Assembly (NCBI RefSeq): GCF_027744825.2
Contig: NC_071342.1
Coordinates: 19,750,001-19,814,000 of the forward strand
Reading direction: 5' to 3'
Origin: Synchiropus splendidus
Lineage: Eukaryota > Chordata > Actinopteri > Syngnathiformes > Callionymidae
Length of the DNA stretch: 64,000 nt
Shown here: positions 36,894 through 50,700 of the stretch, piece by piece
Layout of the letters: each line of letters opens with the position of its first letter
Position numbering within the stretch: the first letter of the stretch is position 1
Made by a program: the position numbers and the translations under genes
Notes under the pieces: model-generated
Told to the model about the DNA's origin: nothing
Database searches by the model: none
What the model saw: only the letters and a program-made list of their open reading frames with translations

Positions 36894-38269
36894 CCTACGT
36901 TGTTATGCTTTATTGAGCCAGAATCCAATCAATATCATCTTATTCATGTTCTGCTGCTTTAGTTTCTCAATGTTGCATGTTTGTTTAACTACTATCGGTG
37001 TTCAGTAGAGACATCATATTCAGTATCTTCGCAAATGACAATCTGGGATGTAAAACTGGGGTCTGGTGGTATCAATATTTTATGAGTGTATGTATGATCA
37101 CTTTACAGAGGCTTAGATTTAACACCTCTAGAACTGCCTTATCCATCGTGAGTGGTTTTCAACTGTTATTTTCTTCTGCATCAGTTCCTCTTGATCTCAT
37201 ATTTTGATTGAATAAAGTTGTCACATGAACATTTCCCTCCTGACACCAAGACACATGTCGCGATGGCTATCACAGTTCAGCTTCTTCCTATTCCCTATTA
37301 GCTTGTCAAAATACAAACAGCCCGAATTCTCTGGCACCAACAGCAGCTTTGGATCAGACCGGATGTTTCAGTCAGACACCAGGTTTCTGTTTTCACTCTG
37401 TGTTAATGTTACAACAGGTTGCCTAGTTACCCCCCTGCACACAGACACCCCCACCGGTTTTCTCCATCCGTGGCAATCGGCTGCTGGAGTGTTTTAGCGT
37501 TTCAAGGTCCGCGACACAAAGAGCCCCACCTGATCATGAACGCATGTAAACAAAGCAGTGAAAAGACAATTTATGCCGTGGTGATGGATTTAAAGAGCCA
37601 ACCACGCCCCCCCCAGCTACCCTTGTTTTGCATCCTCACAGTTGTTGGGAGATATTTTGAGAATCTGGCGAATGTGGTGCTCATTCAACGGGAACTATCT
37701 ATTGCTGGTGACTTCATTAATCACTTAGAAGCAGTAAACAGTTATAAGCAGCAGCACCTGTGACTGCAGGCAGTTGCTGACGGAGCAGCCTGCTGCGTGT
37801 TCGCGTGTGGCGGAACGAGTCCGACTGGCTCCACATTCCTGAAATAGGCCGATGATGTGGACCCACTAGAGTTGAGCGGCATGCTCTTGTCACACGAGGA
37901 TTCCTCACCAGCACTAGCTGGATTATCACCTTGCTGTTTATATTCATGTTTAGCTGCCATATCCTATGACTTAATTACCAAGTGGTGTTGCCACAGAAGG
38001 TGCTCAGAGTTATATTCGGTGACATGCTCCCAGCTTCACCTAGAGATGAGGAAACACTTGGTTTCTGACACAACAATAGTCATCGTGTTAAGTGTGAAGT
38101 CGGCTCTGTGATCTCAGACAACAGGAATGAAATGCACACAGCTGAGCTGGTTATCTAGTGATGACATGAAATTATGGCAACCTTTTCTTGCACCCCAATA
38201 TATTTCCTTAAATGGGAGTGTATCATCTTTTCAGTCCAATATCTGTGCTACACTGCCTCTTTGCTCAGG

Positions 38270-38450
38270 TTTGATTCCAGTCCAGAGACCTGGCGAATTG
38301 ATGACCCCAATATGTCTGGAGCAGTGAGTGTGTGTGAGTGGTCGTCCATCTAGGTGTCTGTGCAGTACAGAATGTGTGGCGATCCAATGCACTGTGACCC
38401 CAGGGGAAGAAGCAGAAGAGGATAAATGTTGGCTTGTATCTTGTTTTGGT
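38270..38450. repeat. SINE/L2-type tail remnant
   Basis: GTGAGTGTGTGTGAGTGGTC, GTCCATCTAGGTGTCTGTG, TGTGGCGATC, ACTGTGACCCCAGGGGAAG and AGAGGATAAA occur in that order. This is the order seen in the widespread fish repeat that ends ...GCGACCCTGAACAGGATAAG. Recognition is from memory; the copy is decayed. Confidence 0.45.
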
Positions 38451-41400
38451 GTACGCTCGAGTATAGATCTGTTCAGAATGTTGGAAACAGTGAAGACGCT
38501 GATTTTTGCGAAGGAAGTATGGCAGAGTGCAGTTGTTTATCAAGCGACATGAGAGGGATACTAACAAAAGATGCCAAATTTGATCTGCAAATACTCGCTC
38601 TGAGAAAGGAAACAAAGGGTCCGAGACATCAGCGACTTAGATTATGCAGAACAGCAGAATTGAAAAATGGAATTACCAAAATATGTGTGCATATTGTTTT
38701 ATGAGGTCGACTGTAAATGTGTCTGTTGGAGCCCCAAGAAAGTCAACAGCATCCAACTGCAGCGCTGAACTTTCTGAACCTCAGTTACTGAGCCTGGGGT
38801 GGTACTTACAGCACAAATTAGTTTTATTTAAAAATCAGGACTTGAGTTGTTTTTTTTATTTATAATTTCAGGGTTTTTTTTTTTTAGATAGGGTAAAATT
38901 TGTCTGCTATGATCCACTCCATTCTGGAACTCCGTCCAACCACCTCTGACTCTGTAACTGTGGTTCTCACAATGTAGTGCAGCAGCTGGATGCCTCTTGA
39001 GAAGGCACCACTTTACTGAAATGAAACTTCATTTTCCCTCTCACTTGTTGGTTAATGTGATTTTTCATCTCATGCAGATGAGGATTTTATAAAAACCTGG
39101 AAAGGCATTTCATCATCTTGAATATTTCTTTTCTATGAATCCTACTCACGTCCTTTTTCTTTCCACATAACAAATTGAACACAAGTTTCTTCTTTCGGCT
39201 TGCTGTTGAGTTTAGCTTTTTGAGGTGCAGCCTCTCGTATGACATCATTGTTATCCTGATTTAATCCCATGTTTGCAGTCTACAAGAATCTCTTTACATT
39301 GAACTTTTCACTGACAAAAAGAGAAGAACTCCTCAGTGAAACATGGCAAAGCTGCAGCACTTGAGGATTCTGTGTTTATCCTTGCTGTGGGCTTGTGCTC
39401 CAAGCTTTCTCACTCTTGGACTGTGGCCTGTGGCGCTTACGCTGTAGATGTATCACCCCTGGGTAAACTGTCAACCAGGACATTCTTATAGCACCAGCTC
39501 TAAAATCCTAGCAGGATCTGTAATGAACAGCCAGTAACAATGTCTGGAGCGGTCTGTCCAGGCGCCAGCAGCTCAAGACCTTTACACGTGCCGAACAAAT
39601 GTACACTGCCCCGAGATAACCTTCAATAGTGTTGAGGACAGCAAGAGGACAACCTCGCACCCCAAACACCCTTAAAGACTTGCTAGTGGCTGTAGTAGTA
39701 CTGCAGTCTAAAAATGATCAACTTTTGACCTCTTCTGGGCTCATCAGCAAGACTAAGCGTCACTGTGAGTCTATGAGTCTGTGAGTGACTCGAAGGAAGT
39801 CCAAGTTGTGATCCTCTCACATCAGTTTTCAACTTGTGATTAAGAATATTGCCAAGTATCAAGTATCCAGAAATGCTGAGCAAGAGTGAAAGACAGTCTT
39901 CTCTCTCTCCTGAAGCCTCCTTCAGCACACATCTCAACAGATTGACCTGATGTGTGATCTTTCCATTGTTTTCTAGATGTGTCCCTGTTACCCAGAATAT
40001 TGTGAGTTGTCCTGACAAGGTGCCAAAGCAACGCAAACACTAGTTTTTAATCATGAAAAGTAAATCTCTCTCCAATCGTCAGCAGTCCATCTCTTCAGAT
40101 GTCTGGCTGGAATGAACGACTTGAGTTCCGTGGACAACTGTCTACAGTCGTTATGAGGTTTCTTTTGGGATTTTCCTGTTAAAAACACACCAAAATTCAC
40201 TATTAGGATTTCCACCTCTGTAATGCATTATGTATTATCTGCTTGTCTCGTTGTTTCCACTTTGTTTTAAAGCGTTTCATCTTGTGATATTTCGTCTATT
40301 ACAAAAAAGTTTTCTGAAGGCGTGGCAGCTCTCTCTTAATCGTTTGCATGTAGTGGAAAGCCTGGGGCAGCAGTGAGTCCACTCTTGAGTCTCTCAGTTC
40401 TGGTGCAGTGCAGAGAAAACTCTGTAATATGTGGTTTCAGTCAGGTGACAGCTCGACCTTCACCATGGCTGACCTATCACGACTGATGATGCTACTGTAC
40501 ACCTATCCGTCAGTTGACCTCAGGGTCCACCCTTCCCTTGATAGACTCAACCCAAAATCCAGTGGTTTCTTGAACTTCCTTATCAATAAATCACCTGTAA
40601 TTTTGATAACACATCTTCCAACCTACATGTTCTGTCCTTCGGGTTGCTCTGAGACTATTCTTAGGACTTCAAAGTGAACTTTTCCTAACCTTTCCTGATC
40701 AATAGATTTTGGCATCCATGTGCTAACATCAACTGCCTTTCTCTGACTTTATTGCGCTGGGTTTAAAGACCCACTCGCCCAGTGAGCATTCTCAAAACAT
40801 GCGCTCCATCCATGACCAAGTCAAATGTGTAATCTCCTCCGCAGGCCTACATAATGTCTGCCATCTTTAAGTTACATACATTTCCTTTTATGCTGCCGTT
40901 GTTTGAAATGAACTTCAAATAGCTCGCTGCAGGAATGTGTAGAATCCCAGGCTGCCGTCCAGCGTGGACACTGTTTATGGAAGAGTGATGGGGAGGGTAG
41001 CGGGGAAGGTGGGGCTCTCCTCAATTAGGAGGATAAGCTCCCGCTCTGGAGCAACCCTTTCAGGCCTTGTTTGGAGCTGTTGGCGGGATCTTCATGCAGC
41101 ACTGGACAGTTTCTCTCCCCTCTGCCGTTTGTTGGCAAAGCAAAGTCAAATATTATGTAACAGCCCTTCTTGTTATACCTTAGAGTGTCAGTGCTTCATG
41201 CTGTTAGGCTCATGGAGATAACTTGTTTAAATATATCTTACTCTGATTTTGGTTCACAGCCTGATAAAGTCGAAGGTTTTCAGTGATGGCTCCCATTTGG
41301 GTTCACTCTTTGGTACCCATGATTAAGCATTTCCAGTTAAATCCCCAAGTTTGAACCAGTGTTTTGTAATTCCATATTGATCCTGATGAAAAGTTGTTGC

Positions 41401-44187
41401 ACTAAAAAATGTGCCTGTTTGTTGAGTAGCTGAACTCCAACACAGGTGTGATTGCCAACCACCCATGAAGGCTTTATCTTCAATTGGACGACCTAGGATT
41501 GCTGTTAAGTGGGAAATTAGAGCCAATAAATATGTTATTGGTTATCATTGTCCTGTTACTGTTTAGTAGAGAGTAATAACATGGGAGTTAGGGCTCAGGA
41601 TGGACAAGCCATTTTGAGTTTGGACAGAGAAGAACTGGTTGGTTCAAGTAGTTTTCTATCACACGCTGGGATTGTCAGGGACTGGAACAAATTCCAGTCT
41701 AATAAGGTCACAGGCAGAGGTCGGGTTGACAGTCCATCTGAGAGACTACTGAAGGATTCTCACAAACAGAAAATTCAGATTCACAAAAGTCCCAGGCCTC
41801 CACTCTGAGAACACTGCATGTTAAAACAAACACTGTAAGTGATATTAGCCTAGCCTGTTTAGACTCAGGTTTATTTATTTTTGTTTTTTGCAGTTTGCTT
41901 GGAGAGTAAGTTTTTCTTTAAAAAAATATGTTGACGGTTGGCTTATGACTGTAGTTATTACCATGATTATCTTTATTACTACTTATGGAAGTGTGTAATA
42001 AATGAAACAAGAACCTTTATCATTATTACTGAAACATTGTTGTTGGTAGATGGTGTGGCACACTTGTGGACGTTACTGCCATGTTACTGGCACTAAAATA
42101 GGTGTGATGTTTATATCACTGCAGGATTGTGTGGGCAGTGTCCCTACATGTGCCATCATGGATTCAATAATATTAGGCTTCAAAAATATAGCATTCACTA
42201 CCTTTATTGTCTTCAGAAGAAGCCGAGATGCTCCAGTTGTTTTCATAGGGCATAGCATAACTATGATACTATGATATAATACATGATCAAAGACTACGAA
42301 AAAGAAAAATGATGACGGCTCTGAATGCAGCTGGAACACCTTATCACAGCTACTTGAGCACTCATTAACATGTAAGGAATAGAAGGCATCGTGACAGTCG
42401 AGCCTGCGGAATGGGGCATTAAACTCTTACAGACCGTTGAGTCATCCAGTAGCGAATTCCAGCCATCTTGTCTGTGTCCCATCTCCTGGCTCGACAGAAG
42501 GGCTTCTGGCGGGAGGGAGGGGAGATTTATACGGCGTTCTGCACAGTTGTTGAGAGGGTGCCACATTCCCAGGTGGCATGTGGTGACAAGTCCATCTGGA
42601 CACGCCTGTTGTCAGAGACAAACAGACCCCCAACATAGTGAGGGTCAAGGTCAAAGCTGGGATGGTCCCTCACTGACAAGACTCTGAAAGCTTAGCCAGA
42701 CGTCTCACTGGACTTGATACGAAGTCGGTGGCCAGTGACTTTCCACTGCTCCTCTCCCTCTGGTGCTGATCATCAGGTAGGTAGCACATTCGCGTCTGCT
42801 GTGAGTATCTGGGATGCTGGCAGCCTTTTGGAAGAAGGTTGTTGTGGAGAAGGAATTCTGGTCACACCCAGATGCATTCTGCTAGGTGATTGATGATAGT
42901 GCGATTGCGTCCCCTCATTATCATTGAGTAATCGGAGAACAGTGAAGACAGTTGGATTTAATTGATCGTCAGTTTTTTAATAACAAAATTCAATTTTTTG
43001 AAATGTGCTTAACAGAATTGCTTTTGAGATTCCGTCCATGTACGAACAAATCTGTTTATGTTGAGTGAGAAACGTATGTCCAGTATCATTGCTTTTATTC
43101 TTACTTTTGGTCTGTAGCATGAATAAATAATATATTCATATTAACTGGACAGCATCATAGTCACAACTAAATTTGCCACTTTCAGAGCTGAAAACAGGCC
43201 AAACTTGCTCACACATGCCAGATGTGTTTACTACACTTCACGTTCAGCACTACAGTCCATTAGAATTGAATCGCTTTTGCTTTCTCTCAAAACTGCAGTG
43301 ATTGTGATCCTTTGCTTGTTTATCTTTTCGCTGTTAGATCATCCGCTCTACTTTGACAATGATCGTACTACAGTTCAAGCAAGTTGTCAGACGTTACTGT
43401 AAATATTAGTGTTCATTTGAGTAATGCATCTGTTGCCATCTGCCAGGAGAGAGAAGAAGTGTAAAATTTGAAGTCTGCAGTTGCCAATTCCAAAACGCTG
43501 TGATTGATCCTAAGCCTGCCAAAAATGCGGGATCTGTCTGTAAATTGGAAAATCGGGTTATGAAAGTCCCTGCCTCTCTGCCTTCTTTTCATCGACCGTA
43601 ATCAACTTACGGAAAAGTTCTTCACATAGTTTCCGTCTTTGAGCATCAGAACTCTTGTTGCTTATCAAGCAGGGCAGGAGTGATAGCAACTCATCTATTT
43701 ATGTGCCAGTACTGACGAAGATCAAAATGCACAGTGATTCCTTTGGTTTCTTGGAAGGTTGTATGCTGTTAGATGAATTAATGTAACTTTATTTCTATAA
43801 CATTTTTCATTCACTTTACAAAATTAACGTTAAAGACAAGAGTTCATACATTCACAGGTAAACCAAACATGGGACCAGGCAGCAAACATTCACTCTTGGG
43901 GTAAATTATTAGTGTCTTGGGCAAGTCACCCTCAACTACACTCACCTGTGTCGATCCTCCTTGCCTCTCTTCATCCAGCACTGTCCAGGGGAACAAAGCA
44001 AATCACAACAGACATGGCTCCTTGAATTCAATACTTCTCATTGGAGGGTCAGCTTTTGGGACCAATGTGCCACCTTAATAAGTCCCATCACAAATGAATA
44101 TATAATTTAAACGTATAGTTGAAGTGGGTCTTAAAACCTGAGTTCTGTATTAAATATTCACAGAAAAAAATGCTTATTAGTTACTAG

Positions 44188-44700
44188 AGCTGGGACAATA
44201 TGCATTCACCCTGATTCGATATTTTCCTGATCCTTGGGTGGCGATTGTATTATATCGCAATTCTGGTTTATATTGCGATTCTTTGTCCGATACGATCTAC
44301 AATTCATATGTGTCTAAAGTCCTCTGCTATTCTGAGCAGTGGTTAACAAAGAACGCTAACATGTTAGCACAGGGTTGCCAATTCTCTTGTAACTGGGGTA
44401 AAACTCTTACAAAAGAGGCTTTTGCCAGAATCCAGCAACAAGTCCTTGGTCTACATTTGACAATAGTTGGTGTATGAAACTAAAATAATGTCACAAGTAT
44501 TGAACTTTTCTGTTGATCTGCTGCTCTGTTGAGCCTGAGGTGAGCTTGATCTCAGCTTCCCAACTTTTTTATCAGGAAACGGATATGAAGTCGCGTCTTG
44601 CCGCCATCATAATGTGGGAAAATAATCGATTCTGGGTAGAAATATTGATATTTAATGTTGTCATGAAAAAAACAACGATTATATTTTCTAATTGATTTTT
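44188..44700. repeat. Interspersed repeat with GATA/ATCGAT-rich ends
   Basis: It starts AGCTGGGACAATATGCATTC, continues with TTCGATATTTT, TATATCGCAATTCTGG and TTGCGATTC, and toward the right has AATAATCGATTCTGGG and GATTATATTTTC. These resemble the fish repeats of the type gggcgatat...atcgattatt. Borders and family are not certain. Confidence 0.35.
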
Positions 44701-47185
44701 TTCTGAAACAAAGCCTGTTTTGATATAATGAAATGTTTGAGTTGTTACGACAGGGGAGCATGCACAAGGTAGGTTCAGGTCCACCAACAATGTATTTGGT
44801 CAGCTTACATTTTAGCACGAGATTGAACTTTAAACTTGCATGTTTGCCACGTGTTTATTTGGAGATTACGCCACTCCAACCCCCTTTTTAGGAAAGTGGA
44901 GGAACTGGGCAAACTCTCAGTTGAGAAGTGTTCAGGTGAATTTCAGTTTAACTCCAGATCTGTTTGTCTTGGCAAGGCCAGTGACGAAGGCCTCTCTGCT
45001 TCTGCGCTGCTCTTCCTCTGGGTGGATGGATGGGCTTCTCAGTCTGCCTCTGCTCCCAGGCATCTCTTCCTAAAAAGGCCAGGGGTGATTTCTGCTCCCA
45101 TGTGTTTACTCAGCGAGTGGAACGCTGCAAGCTCTCTTCATCACGAATCATCTCATTATATTTCAGAAGCAAAAAGGTTTTGATGCTCCCATGTTTCTCA
45201 TTGTTCTGAATATTAAATATTTAAGGGTTCATCTGAGGATCTAGATCTTATGAGAGTCCAGGCGTCTCTTGAGGGATGTTTTCTGGTAATGGCACTGCAA
45301 GTCAACTCTTGGATGAAGTGGTTTTGGAGGGCTGGACCTAAGCAGACATAAAAGATAACATAAAACTTTTCCAAAAAACTTTTATCTGAGCAGAGCTATG
45401 GTTCTAAAGGGTTTTTGCTTTCCCCCTGGGACTTGTTTGGATTCATTCCTGTTTTCCCACCATGCATTTAGGCCTATTTGTGGAGCATTAGTGCTCTGCT
45501 TGCAGTGCAGGTTAGATTATTTACAGTCTCATGTAAACACACTCACTCCCACAGAAACTACAGAGGAAATTAAGAATGCCAATACAGCTGGAAAAAAGTC
45601 AGAATGTGTGTGCAGTTTTTTTTTGTGCCTCAATCAGCCTTTTTCAGGGGGTGTGAGAGATTTTTTTAAGGCGGTGTCTCTTAAATCAGGAGAGGACAAT
45701 GAGGGACCCGGGGGAGCATTGGAAAGTGTTCCTCTGCCACTCCTCTGGTGGCCTTGGTGTTGCCTCTGCGTGCTCCACTGATGCAGCTCAGATTAACATA
45801 CATTTGCTCTCTCTCACGCTCTCCAAACTTGTCCTTAAAGTGACGGGCCACATTTCCCAAGAAATTAGTGGAGCAGGGGGGAATGAAAGGGGAAGATTGT
45901 GACATCACCAGAATCACATCCACAGAAATAAGTCGGAGTTAGAAGAGCTTCAGCTGATTATCGTCGCCATCTTCAGCATGACTTTTAATTCATTGTTCAT
46001 GTAGCAGCTGTTGGATTCCAGGATCAAATGTTTTTAGACCTGATGGTGATAGATAAAAGGATGCAGTCAACAGCTCATTACTGTGAACAGAGATGGTCCC
46101 TCATTGCATTACATTAAATCAAGCGAACATACCACAAAAAAAAGCTGTAAAACTTTCCATTTTCAGGGTTTGAATAACTTAGTTATGCAACAAGCAAACA
46201 AAGTATAAGGCTTTATTTGGTCTCCAAACTCTTAATTTTAATCATTTTTATAATATATATAATTATAGCTTCAGAATACAGTTCCCTAACAAAGAATACA
46301 AGAAATAAAAAAATCTTCAAATGTGTAAAATAGGTGGGTGGAGCACCGCACCTATCGTCAAGACAACTGAAAGAAGTACAGTAACACACATAGACGTGCA
46401 GTTAATGCAGTGCAATTAAGTAACACAGGTGGCAGAATATAATAAAGCAGGACCAAATCACCAAAAAAATGTGTTTTGGTTTAAGTGTTTTGGGAGATAT
46501 CCACTGGCTTTGCCTCGATCTCACTTGAGTTGGTCTTGCCCACATTTTCTTTGAATCTTGTTTCTGCCTTTTTCTTGACCTATAAAACAGTTTTCCTTTG
46601 GTCGGGAGTTTGTTAGTTTTACTCATTCTCGTCTCTGCATCTCTTTGCCTTTCCCTCGCCTTGTCTCTGTAACTATTGGCATAGCCTTGACTTCTACATG
46701 TCTTTGGTCCTGGACTCCACCTCTAAAACTCCAACTCTTCACTGGAGTGTTGAAAATTATTGTGCAATATATATAAAAAATGACGTGTGAGACTCAACCC
46801 CTGATACATCACTTCGCAGTTACTCATCAAAACTGTGGTAGTTCCTGCAGACCTGGTTTCTGACTGCCTTTCAAGTTGTCAGCCATATATCTTGTTTCAG
46901 AGTGTAATAGTAGTACTGTCTTCTATTTCAACAGCTAACGTTGTCTCAGTTTCGGACTTTCATTGAAGCATCTAACCTGCTTTTTTAACAAATTAAATAA
47001 GGCAAGCAATGAGGTAAGTATACTTTATATAAAAGAAAGGTATTGCGAGCAGAATTGTACAGCAAGCAGCTTTAGTTGTAGTGTATTGATAATAAGTTTT
47101 TAACAGCACAGACCTTTATTCGAATGTTAACATTGAACTGGTTTGCTCGATTGTTGACCATCCTCTCCCCCATGTGTAGAGCTCT

Positions 47186-47199
47186 CCAGCAGAGGGCAG
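47186..47199 (+). promoter_or_regulatory. CTCF-like motif before the first recognised sorbs1 exon
   Basis: CCAGCAGAGGGCAG matches all 14 positions of the CTCF core consensus and is the strongest-looking site in the window. It has the same orientation as the sites at 8205, 20100 and 34628. Confidence 0.5.
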
Positions 47200-47294
47200 T
47201 GCAACACCAAGCCCAAGTCATAGTAAGTTTACAAGAAAATTTTGAAATTAAAATTCTGAGTCGCTAACATTGCTGATTCTTGTGTGCCGTTCAG

Positions 47295-47794
47295 CTCGGT
47301 CAGGTCCTCGCTCCGCCTGTGCGGTCAAGATCACACCTCTGTCAAACATGAAAGGCTCTCCTGACCTGATTCCTGCTGCAGGTGACATCCTTCCCTTTGT
47401 CATTAATCTTTCAGTGCTTACAAGTAACACGCTCTCAGACACCTCGCACACACAAAGACAAATTGGAGCAGCATGTTTAAAACTCTTTGGTCAACAATGT
47501 GGCGTCACGCTGTCAACCTTTGCGGCGGAAACACAAGCCAACAGAATTGCCCTCGACGCCAACCACTTGCACTTGTCACATGTTTTTAATTAGACGTGTC
47601 AATGCACTGCCTACTCATTTCTTCCTTTTAGAACATGATGGAAGCTTTAAACATGAGGGATGTATGAATGATTTCAGGCTTGGACCCCAGCAGAGTGTGT
47701 AAGGGCAAAGGAGTGGTGACTCTGAGGGCCACTCTGGTCCACATCGATGATGAAGGCTGCATCAGCGAGGAGCCAAACATCACCAAGATGCCAA
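47295..47794 (+). other. sorbs1: sorbs1 N-terminal exons
   Basis: Exons 47295-47381 and 47678-47794 encode [20 protein letters not shown] and [20 protein letters not shown]. They correspond to human RSISAVKIIPVKTVKN and MDLTKICTGKGAVTLRA near the SORBS1 N-terminus. The acceptor TTCAG at 47290-47294 is only about 95 bp past a perfect CTCF-type motif at 47186. Confidence 0.85.
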
Positions 47795-50700
47795 GTAAGC
47801 TGCATTTAATCTTTCAGCAGTGGGTTCTAGTGTTGTAGTCAAAACAACAACAATCAAGACCAAGATATTAGCAAGACTGGAGACTATCACAAACAACAGC
47901 GTGGCCCTTTTGTGGATTGAGACCCCTGTAAAATACAAAAAAAAAATTGAACAGAAAGCATGAATACATCTTTCGCTGTCGGTCTTAACCAGCCTTGAAT
48001 AGAAATCCTAGTCAAATGACTTAATACTGATTGATGTTGTGAAGTATTCTAAATGTAGCTGCTTGATGAGCTGTAGTAAATACTTTTTATTAAAATATGT
48101 CAACCCACTTCTCATAATCACAAATCAGAAAACTGTATTAATCCCAAGGGAAAATATGTTTTCTTTGTCAAACAAAATTCTATTAAATATTTTTTTAATT
48201 TCTCTTCACTAAGGATAATTCATATTCAGAGACCAGTGGAGTCATACATTTCTCCTTGTTTGGAGAAAGCAAAAATGTGTTTTTGATGAAACATGTCAGT
48301 CAGCCAGTTTAAGCTGCATTTACTGTGAAGCTGTCAGCAAAGGCAAACCTCCACCCTACTTTCATTTAGCCCTTATAGCACTACATTTAGTTTTATCAAT
48401 TTAATTTGCTGCCTTTTTAAGTATCTGAAGTATTGTTGGTAGCAGTGTGCTCAGTTGGACATTAGGTGGCAGTAGCTTCCCAGAACTCACTTGCATAACG
48501 CACTAAGTAGGTTGATGAAGAAGGCCCTGCAGTTTTCACTGAATGTGACGGCTGTTCAAATGATTTGTTGATCTAGTTGGTGATCCAGAGCCCCACTAAA
48601 GTTTAATAATGTCTTCTCTGTCCCCATCACTGACATCCGTTCAGAGGTTTTTAGCTGTTTTGGTAAGAGAGAGATGAACACTGACGTTCACATAACCCAG
48701 TTGGCGTGTGACTCTAGAGAACAGCACACCTTGCAGAGACCAATTGTCAGTGTACGCTAGCTGTTGTTTTAGAAACGTTCCAACAGTAAATTCCCTAAAT
48801 GAGCTTCTCACTCTTATGTAAGAGATGGGGTTTGACCGAGGGTCCTCAGTTGCCAGGCACACTCCGAGCTGTGATAAAGGCCAATCGCTCATATTTTCAT
48901 TTGTGTGTCAAAGAGCTCTTTTGTTGCGTCAGGCCCACACTGCACCGACAAGCAGGAGGCCGTGACTGTGGCCTTGTTTGTTGCATTGACCATGACTGGA
49001 CGGCAGCCAAGGCTTTTCGGGAGATGCTTTAATTGTTGTTGAGCTTGAACATAAAGGCCAGTGGAACAAACGGCCTCTGCAGCCCGCTGAATGGCGGCTC
49101 TGTTCAGACGACAAAGTTCAAAGATTGTGGGAGATTCTTTTTTTTTTTCCATTCGTCTGAGGGTATATTAACATCTCTGGGCGTGAAAACAGCTAAAATG
49201 ATCGACACCCTGCCGATTGAAACGCATTTCCGAAGCAATTACTCTCCACAGTGCTTTTAATCCTGCAGCGCTGGCTTCTGTAGCCAAACTGAGAAAGTTC
49301 TGGACTCTTTTTAGGTGGCTGGACAAGCCAGATTAATGGGGACAGCTCAAAAGCGGGACTGGCAGAGGGGGGCAGCAGCTTCCCAGCTGATTTACCTCCT
49401 GTAAACACCACCCAGTGCCAGGTACGCTTCCTCCCTGGCCATTAAACGCAGAATCTTTGTTTGGATCTGACTTGAGAAGGACGTCTGTTTTGGTTTAACT
49501 GCCGTGGCATTTCTGTCTTCCACATTGCCGTGTTACTCTCAGGTCAACTCACCCGAGGGTTTAAAGGAGAATCACTCTCCTGTCGACCATCACAACTCCT
49601 ACAGCTCCATCTACCCGTGCACTAGCGCAGTAAACCCAACTATAGTCCTTCTGCAACACAGTAGAGGTAAACACCCTGCGGATGTAACACATTTGAAATG
49701 CTCTTGGTTACTACTTCTGGTTGAGTTTCTGTCCTTGTCATCATCTCTCTGTCCCTCTGTCTTTCTCCACCACAGAGCAGCAAAAGCATCTTTCTCATTT
49801 GGAAGGTATGCTTCAGGCTGCCAGTAACTTCATAATGATAGTCACTTCTTAAATCTGCGCCATTCAATTCAGTTTATTTCATTCTTTAACCAATGTACTT
49901 CTCACCTCAAACCTGTCACTCCATCTAGAAAAGTGGCGTTTAATGCAGGAAATATTCACATACTCATTTTTTCCCATGATGATTTCATGCCTTTGACAAA
50001 GAGAAACCACTAATTTGCAAACCACAGATGCTTGCTTATTTTTATTGCAAGAATAATTCAAGAATACTTGATTGTCTTGAATTGAATTGAAAAGGAAATC
50101 TACAATCTAACTGAATATAACATGCCGATAAATAATAAAACTAGATGCCACACTTTTGTGGGTACTATTTGCTCCATAGTTTTGTTGATTAAATGTGAAA
50201 TAACAGTATCTGCTGTGTATCCAAAATTTTAACTGCAGCCCAGAGGTTCATAAAAATACTGTACTGCATTATTTATTTATTATTATGTCTTCTCTTGAGG
50301 CTGCACTAAAATATTTACTAGCAGTTTTTCCAAACCACAATTGGGCACAATTTTGGTCTTTTCTGTCGTGTCAACTGGCCACACGCCGTCACTCTGTAGT
50401 AACACTGTAATTCAAGAACAATGGCCTAAATACAGGGCAACAAAATCTTGAATTCCTGAGTTGAAATGATCTGTCAAAGCTGCATGATTGTTTTTCTTCA
50501 TCATTTATTTTTACTTTGGTTGTGTAAGATCTAAAATAAGGTTAAGCTGGAGAAAAACTCTAACCAAATACAACCCTTATCTACTTCATTAACTTAGGCT
50601 AAAACACACAATTTGAAGCAAATAAATAATCTTAAAAATGGCATGATGTATATTTTACCACTGATTTATGGATTATTTTTAAATCGAAGAAATGATTGTT

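Larger units (their letters stand above)
35366..47185. other. Intergenic or long 5' intron region with repeat remnants
   Basis: No coding exon I can support in 11.8 kb. If 34689-35365 belongs to sorbs1, this is its first intron; otherwise it is intergenic. 37,390-38,100 is CpG-rich and open on the minus strand in pieces (37717-37960), possibly an old DNA-transposon end. 38,270-38,450, 43,915-44,010 and 44,188-44,700 resemble interspersed repeats. The rest is plain unique sequence. Confidence 0.35.
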
